From Alterisphingorhabdus sp038748365 (GTDB lineage Bacteria > Pseudomonadota > Alphaproteobacteria > Sphingomonadales > Sphingomonadaceae), in contig JBCDIZ010000003.1 of assembly GCA_038748365.1 (NCBI GenBank), forward strand, positions 248,001 to 312,000: a stretch of DNA of 64,000 nucleotides. The letters run 5' to 3'. The translations under genes were made by a program, and so were the position numbers. Positions within the stretch are counted from its first letter, which is position 1. Each line of letters opens with the position of its first letter. Positions 36,701 to 44,623 of the stretch are shown here, in pieces. The notes under the pieces are model-generated. The model had not been told where the DNA came from and ran no database searches. It worked only from the letters and a program-made list of their open reading frames with translations.

Positions 36701-37029
36701 GAAGGCGCAATCTCGACAACGCCAATGGCATAAACGCCTTGCCGATCAAAAAGCGGCTGCCAGGAGATACCAGAATTCTTGGTCACCCAGAGCCCGGCAG
36801 AGGCAGTCGCAACCAGATAATGATGCGGCCCGTCAGAGAAAAAGGCAAAATCGGAAATTCTGCCTGAAGGATAAGACGGCCCAATCAGCCGCAGCGGCAA
36901 TGACGAAAGCGCACTCTGTTCTTTGTTGTCTTTATCGGATTGCGCGGAGGCGGAGGAGACCATGCCAAGACCGAATAAAAGACTACATACCGTCAGTGCC
37001 CAACAAACACGCTTGCCCAAGCCCTTCAT
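33724..37029 (-). CDS. Secreted Asp-box (BNR/sortilin-like) beta-propeller protein, copy 2
   Basis: 1101 residues, the same architecture as the gene at 6971: signal peptide ('ALTVCSLLFGLGMVSSASAQ'), many Asp boxes ('STDGGKTWSNMG', 'TTDGGATWEQIL', 'SSDGGESWKEV', 'SNDRGNSWQKISPDLT', 'TNDRGRSWRSIAGNLP'), a shared 'FVYGGTQDNNS'-like loop ('CGGTQDNNSLCGPS'), and a C-terminal 'LHRAAWDLRY' domain. The last 150 residues diverge from copy 1. Catalysis is unproven. The TonB receptor gene follows on the same strand, so binding or processing of an imported polymer is a reasonable inference. Confidence 0.85.
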   Translation of the reverse strand: MKGLGKRVCWALTVCSLLFGLGMVSSASAQSDKDNKEQSALSSLPLRLIGPSYPSGRISDFAFFSDGPHHYLVATASAGLWVTKNSGISWQPLFDRQGVYAIGVVEIAPSDEKVIWVGTGENNAQRSVAFGDGVYKSTDGGKTWSNMGLKNSGHISQIWINPEDADTVLVAAQGPLWSSGGDRGLYKTTDGGATWEQILAVDQHTGINEFVVHPDNPDMIVASSYQRRRHVWVLINGGPGSGIHRSSDGGESWKEVKAGLPKDDMGRIGLAMAPSNPNMVYAIIEGQPKEKGVYRSSDFGQNWTKRSGHMTTSPQYYNELVVDPVDENILYSLDTFTKRSKDGGKTFTNLSADSRHVDDHALWINKDNTDHMLIGGDGGIYESWDGGTLWRHMQNLPIVQFYRIQPDNAAPFYNVCGGTQDNNSLCGPSRTTLSHGITNSDWHIVLGGDGYKPQIDPRDPNIVYAQYQYGGLARHDRRTQERVFLTPQPQSGEPDYKWNWNTPLLISPHNPDRIYYAAEYLFASNDRGNSWQKISPDLTRQIDRNALEVMGRVWSVDAIAKNDSTSIYGAAIALSESPLAEGLIYVGTDDGVISVTEDNGGNWRRLERISGVPDMTLVEDIIASHHNPEVAYAVFDNHKRGDNKAYVYRTNDRGRSWRSIAGNLPNNGAVHTIAEDHVDPNLLFVGTEFGLFYTQNGGASWQQLKTKFPTIAVRDLEIQRRENDLVVGTFGRGIYVLDDYSPLRASAGSVAGSEATLFGVRDPWLYVEGDLWGGGRNGKGSNGDNFWRAENPPYGAVFTYALRDGLKSSAAARREAERKIEKDGGDTPYPSWETLRAEDREDEPAIMFTITDSAGKVVRRMTAPHTKGLHRAAWDLRYDAPDPTRLKAAEAPYFGSAPVGPMVLPGRYTATLAKRINGVVTPLAEPQSFTVKVLENSEEIAEDRVAVLAFQQETADLSRAVSGAGAAARELRNRLAHLKVAVETLQSPNDSQRTSIQQIEGILDETDRALFGDRTVSSRNEPAPRSIAARIGQIRGWGWSHQSPVTGSDQQALAIAKQEFGSALAQLRNVETRIQALENEFEGLGAPYTPGSGVPTWPLQR

Positions 37030-37361
37030 AAACTCGCCCCACCATTTATAATATGATCCAGATCTGACCTTAACCCAAAGAGAAAATTACGCAATGTGCG
37101 TTACGATACTGTTCTGAAAACAGATGGACTGCAGCAAGCATGGGCTCGTCTAATCCAGCCACACCCGATCTTTACGTCCTTTATATTGTCGACGACTTTC
37201 TGAAGAGAATGGGAATAGCTTGGAATTTGATAATCTAATCGGATTCTAAATGGTGTCCCGGAAGGGAGCAGAGTGGAATCGGAATAGTTCGTAAGGGCAA
37301 CTGCCCATCCGCAGGCACCCCGCACCGTAACGGAGGGATTAACGTCGAGGATTGAGGGAAA
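37030..37361. other. Intergenic stretch before the tRNA gene
   Basis: 332 bases. It must contain the promoter of the propeller gene (minus strand); no other gene is supported. A 101-codon minus-strand frame here runs through the tRNA and is rejected. Confidence 0.4.
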
Positions 37362-37436
<75 letters not shown>

Positions 37437-37571
37437 CAACCATTTGTCTTTGCGCGTCATATAGCACGCTAGTTCAAACGCGACGTTAACGGCAGAGCGC
37501 GCCTATGCGAAGCGGCGCGGCATTTGTCAAGCATGTTGCGCTTGGCTTTTCCGCGTGGCAGGGAAATCAGG

Positions 37572-37718
37572 ATGAGTGAGAATAAGAAATCTGGCGAAAA
37601 AGGCTCAGGCAAGGACAAGTCCATAAGCCGCGAAGAGCGGCTGGCGGCACAGCTGCGCGAAAATTTGCGTCGCCGTAAGGCGCAAAACCGGGCCATGAAA
37701 GATGATAATCAGGACTAA
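37572..37718 (+). CDS. Small charged protein of unknown function
   Basis: 48 residues, nearly all charged or polar: 'MSENKKSGEKGSGKDKS', then 'REERLAAQLRENLRRRKAQN'. The Arg-rich amphipathic helix suggests nucleic-acid or ribosome association, but this is a guess. Similar short 'LAAxLRxNLRRRKAQ' proteins are common in sphingomonads as far as I recall. The upstream AGGG is nine bases from the ATG. Its stop overlaps the 3' end of the convergent thioesterase gene by a few bases. Confidence 0.72.
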   Translation: MSENKKSGEKGSGKDKSISREERLAAQLRENLRRRKAQNRAMKDDNQD

Positions 37719-38200
37719 GTCATGTCCTTATGCGCCGGGGTAATGTCCTCAAACGCATTGACTGCCTCGATAAACCCTTTGGCCACCGGCGAGACTTTTT
37801 CGGTTTCGCGATCGAACCAGACTTGGGTCAGCTTGATCGCATTGAGCAGGGTATCATCGCGGATGATATGCACCAATGTCGAAAAGCTGGTGCGGCCAAA
37901 GCGGGTGATGCGCAGCGCGACATCAAGCATCTCATCGGCGTGGGCCGGGGCGCGGAAATCGACATCGGCATGACGCACCCAGCAATCGCCGCCGAAATGG
38001 CCAAGAAAATCGGCGGCGTGCTTGTCCGTATCATCCGGGAAGCTGGCCTCTGCCAGCGCGCGGAAATAGGCGGTGATGCCAATATCGGCATAGACCAGAT
38101 AATTGGCATTAAACACGATGCCCTGCATATCTGCCTCATTATAACGGACACGCAAGGGGTGGATCAGCCGGAAACCGGCGCGAGGATCATCGTTGCTCAT
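37715..38200 (-). CDS. Acyl-CoA thioesterase (4HBT hotdog fold)
   Basis: 161 residues. The hotdog signature 'VRYNEADMQGIVFNANYLVYAD' (aspartate-containing catalytic helix) near residues 18-40 identifies the 4-hydroxybenzoyl-CoA thioesterase/YbgC type. It would hydrolyse a short or aromatic acyl-CoA in the cytoplasm. The ATG at 38200 is preferred to an in-frame TTG 39 bases upstream. It follows, on the same strand, a VOC protein gene 51 bases away. Confidence 0.87.
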   Translation of the reverse strand: MSNDDPRAGFRLIHPLRVRYNEADMQGIVFNANYLVYADIGITAYFRALAEASFPDDTDKHAADFLGHFGGDCWVRHADVDFRAPAHADEMLDVALRITRFGRTSFSTLVHIIRDDTLLNAIKLTQVWFDRETEKVSPVAKGFIEAVNAFEDITPAHKDMT

Positions 38201-38251
38201 CGCGGACAATTCGCGCGCCTGTCTCTTCCTGTCAACCAATCAAAAAGGCAA

Positions 38252-38635
38252 TCATTCCGCTGGCGGCGCGGTCATGCAAAAGGCGTTGAGCTTGTTGCCA
38301 TCGAGATCACGGAAATAGGCTGCATAAAAACCGCCGCCACGATCGCCCGGTGCGCCTTCATCACTGCCGCCTTCGGCCAGTGCAATGTCATAGATACGCT
38401 TGACCTGATCGGGGTCCTTCGCTTGCAACGCCACCATCATGCCGTTGCCAACACTGGCTGCATTACCATCAAAAGGCTTGGTAAGGCCAATGCCTGCATT
38501 GCCGTCCATCTCGCCCCAGGCAATAAATGTCTCTTCATCCATCATCCGACCCACGCCCATTTCCTTGGCGATGGCGTCATAGAATTTTGCCCCGCGCATC
38601 AGATCATTGGTGCCGATGGTTACATAACCGATCAT
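38252..38635 (-). CDS. VOC-family (glyoxalase/bleomycin-resistance fold) protein
   Basis: 127 residues, starting 'MIGYVTIGTNDLMRGAKFYD', the standard VOC beta-alpha opening, and ending with 'GFYAAYFRDLDGNKLNAF', the metal-strand pattern of small glyoxalase-like proteins. AGGGAGG stands before the ATG at 38635. The substrate is unknown. It is followed by the thioesterase gene and probably transcribed with it. Confidence 0.86.
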   Translation of the reverse strand: MIGYVTIGTNDLMRGAKFYDAIAKEMGVGRMMDEETFIAWGEMDGNAGIGLTKPFDGNAASVGNGMMVALQAKDPDQVKRIYDIALAEGGSDEGAPGDRGGGFYAAYFRDLDGNKLNAFCMTAPPAE

Positions 38636-38711
38636 ATTTTGATCCTCCCTAAAGGTTCCTATAGAGAGAACATTGGTAGAACAAAATGATTCGGTCAAGC
38701 CTGATTATGGA

Positions 38712-40505
38712 TCATTTGCCCAAAGGTGCGCAGGCAGTGGTGAGCCATTCCAACGCCTCACCTTCCAGCTGCGGCCCGACCACTTGCATCACCTTTTGAT
38801 GATAGCGATTAAGCCAGCCCAATTGCGTATCGCTGAGCATCGCGACCTCGATCACATTACGATCAATCGGCGCGAAGGTGAGCGTGTCAAAGCCCATCAT
38901 CGCCTGCTCCGCGCCTTCGATTGCGCGCTCCTCGACCAGCACCAGATTTTCGATGCGGATGCCATATTCATCCGTCTTGTAATAGCCGGGCTCATTGGAG
39001 CAGATCATGCCCGGCACCAGAGGCTCATTCATGCCGCCAAAGCTGGCGATGCGCTGTGGCCCCTCATGCACGCCGAGATAGCTGCCCACGCCATGGCCAG
39101 TGCCATGCGCATAGTCGACGCCATCGGCCCAGAGATATTGCCGCGCCAGTGCATCCAGCTGGCCACCGGTTGTGCCTTTCGGGAAGACAGCACAGGCAAG
39201 CGCGATATGCCCCTGTAGCACCTGGGTGAAGCGCTTGCGCATTTCAGCAGTCGGCTCGCCCACCGCCATGGTGCGGGTGACATCGGTGGTGCCGTCGAGA
39301 TATTGCCCGCCGGAATCGACGAGATAGAGACTGTTCATCGTGATCGGCAGATTGGTTTCTTCGCTCACACGATAATGGCAGATCGCACCATTGGAGGACG
39401 CGCCGGAAATGGTGTCAAAGCTGAGATCTTTCAGCGCGCCTGTCTCTTCACGGAATTGCTGTAATCTGGCCGCGACCGAAAGTTCATCCTGCCCGCCCTT
39501 GGGGGCTTCGACCGAGAACCAGTGCAGAAATCGGCTCAGCGCCGCGCCATCACGCGCCTGTGCCGAACGATGGCCGGAAACCTCGACATCATTTTTGATC
39601 GCCTTGGCCAGCACTGTCGGGTCGCGCTTCTCGCTGATATTCGTGCCTGCGTCGGTCAGCGTTTGGAAAATAGCGGCTACCGCCCGCTCCGGGTCCACTG
39701 CAACCGATTTATCTGCAAGGTCCGCCAAGGCCGAAGGGAAGGCTGCATAATCATGCACCGCGACCTTATTGCCCAGATGCGCGCGCACTTCGTCGGTCAG
39801 CTTTTCCGGAGCAACAAACAGATCGGCGCTGCCATCCTGATGCACAAGGGCATAGGACAAGGCCACCGGCGTGTGCAGCACATCGTCACCGCGGACATTG
39901 AACAGCCACGCCACAGAATCGAGCGCCGAGACAATCACCGCATCATGACCCTCTTGCTTGAGCCATTCGGCGACATCGTTACGCTTGTCCTCGGCGGACT
40001 TGCCGGCATACTCTGCGGGATGCACCACTATCGGCGCATCGGAGCGTTCGGGCTGATCGGCCCAGACCGTATCAATCGGGTTGCTCGCCACCGCAACCGC
40101 CTTTGCGCCCTTTTTCGCCAGCGCCTTTTCAAGCGCGGTGACGAAGGCGCGGGTATGCAGCCAGGCATCATAGCCGATGACATCGCCCGCACGTGCATGA
40201 TCGCCGAGCCATGCGGTCACCGACTGGTCGGCAATACCGACATAATCATAATGGCGGCCATCCACCTGATCACGCACCTGTATGGTATAGCGGCCATCGG
40301 TGAAGATCGCCGCACTCTCGGCCATCACCACCGCTGTCCCCGCCGAACCACCAAAGCCGGTCAGCCATTCGAGCCGCTGGGCATAGCCGCCAATATATTC
40401 CGACATATGCTCATCGCAGATCGGTACGACAAAGCCGGTCAGTCCCTGTTTCTTCATCTGCTCGCGTAGCGCCGCAAGCCGCGCCTCATGGGTGGACATG
40501 AGCAT
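38712..40505 (-). CDS. Xaa-Pro aminopeptidase (M24B)
   Basis: 597 residues, the long cytosolic aminopeptidase P type. The N-terminal creatinase-like domains include 'GFVVPICDEHMSEYIGGYAQ'; the C-terminal pita-bread fold has the metal ligands in 'YLVDSGGQYLDGTTDVTRT' (two Asp), 'HGTGHGVGSYLGVHEGP' (His), and Glu in 'ICSNEPGYY' and 'IRIENL'. It removes the N-terminal residue before proline. Start 40505 has AGGGAG seven bases upstream; the longer frame has no support. It is divergent from the S9 peptidase gene, another proline-oriented peptidase. Confidence 0.93.
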   Translation of the reverse strand: MLMSTHEARLAALREQMKKQGLTGFVVPICDEHMSEYIGGYAQRLEWLTGFGGSAGTAVVMAESAAIFTDGRYTIQVRDQVDGRHYDYVGIADQSVTAWLGDHARAGDVIGYDAWLHTRAFVTALEKALAKKGAKAVAVASNPIDTVWADQPERSDAPIVVHPAEYAGKSAEDKRNDVAEWLKQEGHDAVIVSALDSVAWLFNVRGDDVLHTPVALSYALVHQDGSADLFVAPEKLTDEVRAHLGNKVAVHDYAAFPSALADLADKSVAVDPERAVAAIFQTLTDAGTNISEKRDPTVLAKAIKNDVEVSGHRSAQARDGAALSRFLHWFSVEAPKGGQDELSVAARLQQFREETGALKDLSFDTISGASSNGAICHYRVSEETNLPITMNSLYLVDSGGQYLDGTTDVTRTMAVGEPTAEMRKRFTQVLQGHIALACAVFPKGTTGGQLDALARQYLWADGVDYAHGTGHGVGSYLGVHEGPQRIASFGGMNEPLVPGMICSNEPGYYKTDEYGIRIENLVLVEERAIEGAEQAMMGFDTLTFAPIDRNVIEVAMLSDTQLGWLNRYHQKVMQVVGPQLEGEALEWLTTACAPLGK

Positions 40506-40619
40506 GATGGTTCTCCCTTGCAAAAGCCTGTTGGCTTCAACATAGTCGCCCCATCCTGATTGCGCCAGTGCCTCCGGTGCTGGCCCATTCATTCCCAAAT
40601 GCTCCCGATGGAGATCATC

Positions 40620-42773
40620 ATGCGTCTTACACTCGTTCCCCTCACTCTGACGGCTGCCTTGCTGACACCCGGCATCGCGCCTGCCCAGGACACTGCACAA
40701 GAAGAGAAAGTCACCCCCATGTCGCAACCGCCAATGGCCGAACAGCGTCCCTATAGTTTTGAAGCCCATGGCATCACCGTGGAGGACCCGTATTTCTGGC
40801 TCAAAGACCAGAGCTATCCCAAGGTCGATGACGAGGATGTGCTCGATTATCTAAAGGCCGAAAATGGCTGGTTTGAGCAGAATATGGCGGCGCACAAGCC
40901 GCTGATCGATACCCTGTTTGCCGAGATGAAGGGTCGGATCAAGGAAGATGATAGCTCGGTGCCGCAAAAGGATGGCGACTGGCTCTATTGGACCGAATTT
41001 GAGGAAGGAGCGCAGTATCGGAAATGGTATCGCAAGCCGGTTGCAGGCGGCGACAAGGTGCTGATTCTCGACGAGACCGAGCTCGCCAAAGACAAGGAAT
41101 ATTTCCGTCTCGGCGCCTTTTCGGTCAGCCCCGATGGCAATCTGCTCGCCTATGCTGCCGATGACAATGGATCAGAGCGGTTCGATGCCCGCATCAAAGA
41201 TCTGCGCACCGGCGAATTGCTGCCCGATACTATCCCCGGCACGCTGTCCAGCCTGGTCTGGCGCGCTGACTCGGGTGCTTTGCTCTATGGTCTCGCCAAT
41301 GAGAATTGGCGCACCGACAATGCGCGGCTGCATGTGCTGGGCACGCCGGTGGAGGATGATGTCGAACTCTATAAGGAAAGCGATGAGGGCTATCGCGTCG
41401 GCATCGGCACCACATCGAACGAGAAATATATCGTCATCGCCACCGGCGACAATGAGACCAGCGAGGTACGGCTGCTGCCCGCCGATAATCCCACCGCTGA
41501 ACCGATCCTGATTGCGCCGCGCAAAAAGGGCCGCGAATATTCGGTCGAGGAGCGCGATGGCACGCTCTATATTCACAGCAATGACGAGCATATCAATTTC
41601 CGCCTCGCCACCGCCAGCATCGACAATCCCGGCGAATGGACAACGCTGATCGCGGGCTCCGACGCCTTCTATATGACCGGGATGGAGGCCTATAAGGACT
41701 TCTACGTCATAGAAGGCCGCCGCGATGGTCTCGATCAGGTGGAAATCCGCTATTATGATGATCCTGAGCGGGTCGAGCCGATCCAGTTCCCCGAGGCGAG
41801 CTATAATGCCGGGACCAGCAACAACCCGGAATGGGATGTCACCAAGCTACGGCTTGGCTATGAATCGATGGTCACGCCGGATACCGTTTATGACTATGAT
41901 GTCGCGGCGAAAACGCTCGAAACGCTGAAGGTGCAGGAAATCCCGTCTGGCTATGATGCCGGGGAATATCGCACCGAGCGCGTCACCATCGAAGCGCGCG
42001 ATGGCGCGATGGTGCCGGTCTCTCTGGTCTATCACAAAGACACCAAGCTTGATGGCAGCGCACCGCTGCATCTCTATGCCTATGGTGCCTATGGCTATGC
42101 CGTGCCGCCCAATTTCTCGACCACAAGACTCAGCCTTGTCGATCGGGGCTTTGTCTATGCCATCGCCCATATTCGCGGCGGCGATGATCTTGGCCGCCAA
42201 TGGTATCTTGATGGCAAGCTCAAGGCTCGCACCAACACCTTCAACGATTTCGTCGATGTTGCGCGCGGACTGGCAGCGAAAAACTATACCGCGCTCGGCC
42301 GCATCACCGCCAGTGGCGGCTCGGCAGGCGGCGAGCTGATGGGCGCTATCGTCAACAGCGACCCGGAAATATGGGGTGCAGTGGCGGCGCATGTGCCGTT
42401 CGTCGATGTGCTCAACACGATGATGGACGAGAGCCTGCCCCTGACCCCCGGCGAATGGCCCGAATGGGGCAATCCGATCACAAGCAAGGAAGATTTCGAA
42501 TTCATCCGCTCCTACAGCCCCTATGACCAGGTATCGGCACAGAATTACCCACCGCTGCTGGTCACCGCCGGCTTGAACGATCCACGCGTCACCTATTGGG
42601 AACCCGCCAAATGGGTCGCCAAGCTGCGCGACACCAAGACCGACGACAATACACTGCTCTTAAAAACCAATATGGGCGCAGGCCATGGCGGCAAATCAGG
42701 GCGGTTTGACTCGCTCTATGAGACGGCGGAGGAGTTCGCGTTTATCCTGTGGCAGATGGGGATGGTAGAGTAA
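40620..42773 (+). CDS. Exported S9A prolyl-oligopeptidase family peptidase, oligopeptidase B-like
   Basis: 717 residues from the ATG at 40620 (GGAG six bases before). A signal-peptide-like start ('LVPLTLTAALLTPGIAPAQ') precedes the propeller ('DPYFWLKDQSYP'), and the hydrolase domain shows the catalytic Ser near 568 ('ASGGSAGGELMG'), Asp near 654 ('GLNDPRVTYWEP') and His near 689 ('GAGHGGKSGRF'). This layout fits oligopeptidase B (cleavage after basic residues) more than prolyl oligopeptidase. Periplasmic peptide degradation is likely. It stands 114 bases from the divergent M24 gene. Confidence 0.91.
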   Translation: MRLTLVPLTLTAALLTPGIAPAQDTAQEEKVTPMSQPPMAEQRPYSFEAHGITVEDPYFWLKDQSYPKVDDEDVLDYLKAENGWFEQNMAAHKPLIDTLFAEMKGRIKEDDSSVPQKDGDWLYWTEFEEGAQYRKWYRKPVAGGDKVLILDETELAKDKEYFRLGAFSVSPDGNLLAYAADDNGSERFDARIKDLRTGELLPDTIPGTLSSLVWRADSGALLYGLANENWRTDNARLHVLGTPVEDDVELYKESDEGYRVGIGTTSNEKYIVIATGDNETSEVRLLPADNPTAEPILIAPRKKGREYSVEERDGTLYIHSNDEHINFRLATASIDNPGEWTTLIAGSDAFYMTGMEAYKDFYVIEGRRDGLDQVEIRYYDDPERVEPIQFPEASYNAGTSNNPEWDVTKLRLGYESMVTPDTVYDYDVAAKTLETLKVQEIPSGYDAGEYRTERVTIEARDGAMVPVSLVYHKDTKLDGSAPLHLYAYGAYGYAVPPNFSTTRLSLVDRGFVYAIAHIRGGDDLGRQWYLDGKLKARTNTFNDFVDVARGLAAKNYTALGRITASGGSAGGELMGAIVNSDPEIWGAVAAHVPFVDVLNTMMDESLPLTPGEWPEWGNPITSKEDFEFIRSYSPYDQVSAQNYPPLLVTAGLNDPRVTYWEPAKWVAKLRDTKTDDNTLLLKTNMGAGHGGKSGRFDSLYETAEEFAFILWQMGMVE

Positions 42774-42780
42774 GGCTGTA

Positions 42781-42809
42781 TTGACAATGTATGTACAGCT
42801 CACTATATA
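42781..42809 (+). promoter_or_regulatory. Consensus-like promoter of the toxin-antitoxin pair
   Basis: A perfect -35 TTGACA (42781-42786), a 17-base spacer and a -10 TATATA (42804-42809) end only six bases before the antitoxin ATG. The predicted start of transcription falls at or next to that ATG, so the message may be leaderless. The spacer carries TGTATGTACA and CTATATAG, partly symmetric, as expected for autoregulation by the antitoxin. Confidence 0.75.
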
Positions 42810-42815
42810 GTAGAC

Positions 42816-43106
42816 ATGCAACAAACCGAAACATCTTCCGCCAGCAAGAGCACCATCAATCTGCGCATTGAGACGCAGATACGCGATATGATTGACAATG
42901 CCGCAGCGATGCTGGGCAAGACGCGAACCGAATTCATGATCGAGAGTGCACGCCAACAGGCGATTGATGTTACTCTCGATCAACAGCTTTTTGCGCTCGA
43001 CACCGGCAGCCATGACGCATTTGTAGAAGCCTTAGATAATCCTCCAGCGCCGGGGCCAAAGCTACGTGCATTATTGTCCCGAAAATCTGCTTGGGAAAAG
43101 AGCTAA
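42816..43106 (+). CDS. DUF1778-type antitoxin (TacA-like)
   Basis: 96 residues with a ribbon-helix-helix start ('STINLRIETQIRDMIDNAAA', 'GKTRTEFMIESARQQA') and a C-terminal 'LDNPPAPGPKLRALLSRK' that in this family wraps and blocks the toxin. It binds DNA as a dimer and neutralises the GNAT toxin next to it. The next gene starts nine bases after its stop. No Shine-Dalgarno precedes the ATG. Confidence 0.9.
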   Translation: MQQTETSSASKSTINLRIETQIRDMIDNAAAMLGKTRTEFMIESARQQAIDVTLDQQLFALDTGSHDAFVEALDNPPAPGPKLRALLSRKSAWEKS

Positions 43107-43115
43107 CTTTTCTGA

Positions 43116-43604
43116 ATGTTGTGTGCGCCACAGCCCTTATCTGCAGAGCATGGTCTGTCAGATTTTGATTGTGGCGAAGCGGCGCTCAATGTTTGGCTCA
43201 AGCAAAAAGCCCTGAAAAATGAGAGCCGTTTTTCACGTACCTATGTCGTCTGCTCTGATCAGCGCGTTGCCGGCTACTATTGCATCTCCGCGGGATCGGT
43301 GCAGCGCAAGGCAGCGCCAACAAAGCTAAAGCGCAATGCCCCTGATCCAATACCGATATCGATTATCGGGCGGTTGGCGGTGGACCACAGCTATCAGAGC
43401 CACGGGCTCGGCAAGGATTTACTGGCCGATGCTCTGCAGCGCATTGCTCTGGCATCACAAAACATTGGCATCGCTGCAGCCATGGTGCAGGCCAAAGATA
43501 CACAGTCCAGAGACTTCTATCTTTCCTGCGCAGAGTTTCTAACACTACCCGATAATGAACTGACATTATTCTTACCGGTAAGAACCATAGCGGCGGCTTT
43601 ATGA
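43116..43604 (+). CDS. GNAT toxin (TacT-like aminoacyl-tRNA acetyltransferase)
   Basis: 162 residues. The acetyl-CoA site is 'RLAVDHSYQSHGLGKDLLAD' (about 88-107) and the C-terminal 'SRDFYLSCAEF' keeps the Tyr expected of the family. TacT toxins block translation by acetylating the amino group of charged tRNAs; that role is inferred from family and the DUF1778 partner directly upstream. Its stop overlaps the ATG of the thioesterase gene (ATGA). Confidence 0.9.
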   Translation: MLCAPQPLSAEHGLSDFDCGEAALNVWLKQKALKNESRFSRTYVVCSDQRVAGYYCISAGSVQRKAAPTKLKRNAPDPIPISIIGRLAVDHSYQSHGLGKDLLADALQRIALASQNIGIAAAMVQAKDTQSRDFYLSCAEFLTLPDNELTLFLPVRTIAAAL

Positions 43605-43990
43605 CTCCCTTCACTCTCCCCTTCACGGCCCAATCGCAGCACATTGACGAGCTCGGCCATGTCAATAATGCGGTATGGGTGCAGTGGATTCAGGATATCG
43701 CCACCGCGCATTGGAGCAGCATTGCGCCGGAAGAGATGCAGCAGTGCTATATCTGGATGGTGACGCGGCACGAGATTGATTATCGCGGCAATATCGCGCT
43801 GGGCGAGAGCGTCACCGGGCGCACATGGATATCCGACCCACCACGCGGCGCACGGTTCAACCGCAATGTCGCCTTTGATAATGCGCAAGGCAAAACCATT
43901 GTTCAGGCGGTGACAAGTTGGGCATTGCTGGACCGCGAGACACAACGCCTCAGCCGCGTGCGCGAAGATATTTCCGGGCTATTTCTATAG
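43601..43990 (+). CDS. Acyl-CoA thioesterase (4HBT hotdog), coupled to the toxin gene
   Basis: 129 residues, with the hotdog signature 'HIDELGHVNNAVWVQWIQD' near residues 14-32 and 'IDYRGNIALGESVTGRTWI'. It would cleave acyl-CoA thioesters. The ATG sits inside the toxin's stop codon (TTATGA), so it is probably translated from the same message. No functional link with the toxin is known to me. Confidence 0.84.
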   Translation: MTPFTLPFTAQSQHIDELGHVNNAVWVQWIQDIATAHWSSIAPEEMQQCYIWMVTRHEIDYRGNIALGESVTGRTWISDPPRGARFNRNVAFDNAQGKTIVQAVTSWALLDRETQRLSRVREDISGLFL

Positions 43991-44010
43991 AACCAATCAA
44001 ATTTAGAGCC

Positions 44011-44053
44011 ACAAAAGAAAAAGGCGGGCCGCCCATGGGGTGCCCGTCTTTCT
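44011..44053 (-). terminator. rpsI terminator
   Basis: On the minus strand AAAGACGGGC pairs with GCCCGCCTTT (one wobble) and is followed by TTTTTCTTTT, a classic intrinsic terminator 22 bases after the S9 stop. It also lies near the 3' end of the convergent thioesterase gene. Confidence 0.85.
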
Positions 44054-44074
44054 GTGTCGATAATGCCTGCGAAA

Positions 44075-44623
44075 TTAACGCTTGGAGAACTGGAAGCTCC
44101 GGCGTGCTTTGGCGCGGCCATATTTCTTACGTTCGACCACACGGCTGTCTCGGGTCAGGAAGCCTGCGGCCTTCACCGTGGAGCGCAGAGTCGGCTCGTA
44201 TTTGGTGATCGCCTGGCTGATGCCGTGCTTCACTGCACCGGCCTGACCGGAGAGGCCGCCGCCCTTTACCGTGGCGACAATGTCATACTGACCGGCACGA
44301 TCGGTGATCGCGAACGGCTGGTTGATCACCAGACGCAACGTCGGGCGGGCGAAATAGGTCGTCTGATCACGGCCATTGACGGTGATCTTGCCGGTGCCGG
44401 GCTTGAGCCAGACACGGGCAACCGCATCTTTACGGCGGCCGGTAGCATAGGCACGGCCATATTGATCCAGCTCCTGCTCACGCAGCGGCATGGTCGGGGC
44501 TTCTGGTTCGGCTGTTACAGTTTCACCAGCTTCAGCAGCAGCGGCATTTTCGGCCACCGCATCGCTCTGGATGTCTTTGGCGATTTCCTTGATGTCGGAA
44601 AGGGACTGACGGGTATCGGACAT
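44075..44623 (-). CDS. rpsI: 30S ribosomal protein S9
   Basis: 182 residues. The S9 core starts near residue 55 ('YGRAYATGRRKDAVARVWL') and ends with the conserved basic tail 'KKYGRAKARRSFQFSKR', whose final Lys-Arg reaches the P-site tRNA. The first 50 residues are an acidic, Ala/Glu-rich extension ('AVAENAAAAEAGETVTAEPE'), absent from E. coli S9 of 130 residues but common in alphaproteobacteria. The ATG overlaps the rplM stop by one base (TAATG), which implies coupled translation. Confidence 0.97.
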   Translation of the reverse strand: MSDTRQSLSDIKEIAKDIQSDAVAENAAAAEAGETVTAEPEAPTMPLREQELDQYGRAYATGRRKDAVARVWLKPGTGKITVNGRDQTTYFARPTLRLVINQPFAITDRAGQYDIVATVKGGGLSGQAGAVKHGISQAITKYEPTLRSTVKAAGFLTRDSRVVERKKYGRAKARRSFQFSKR

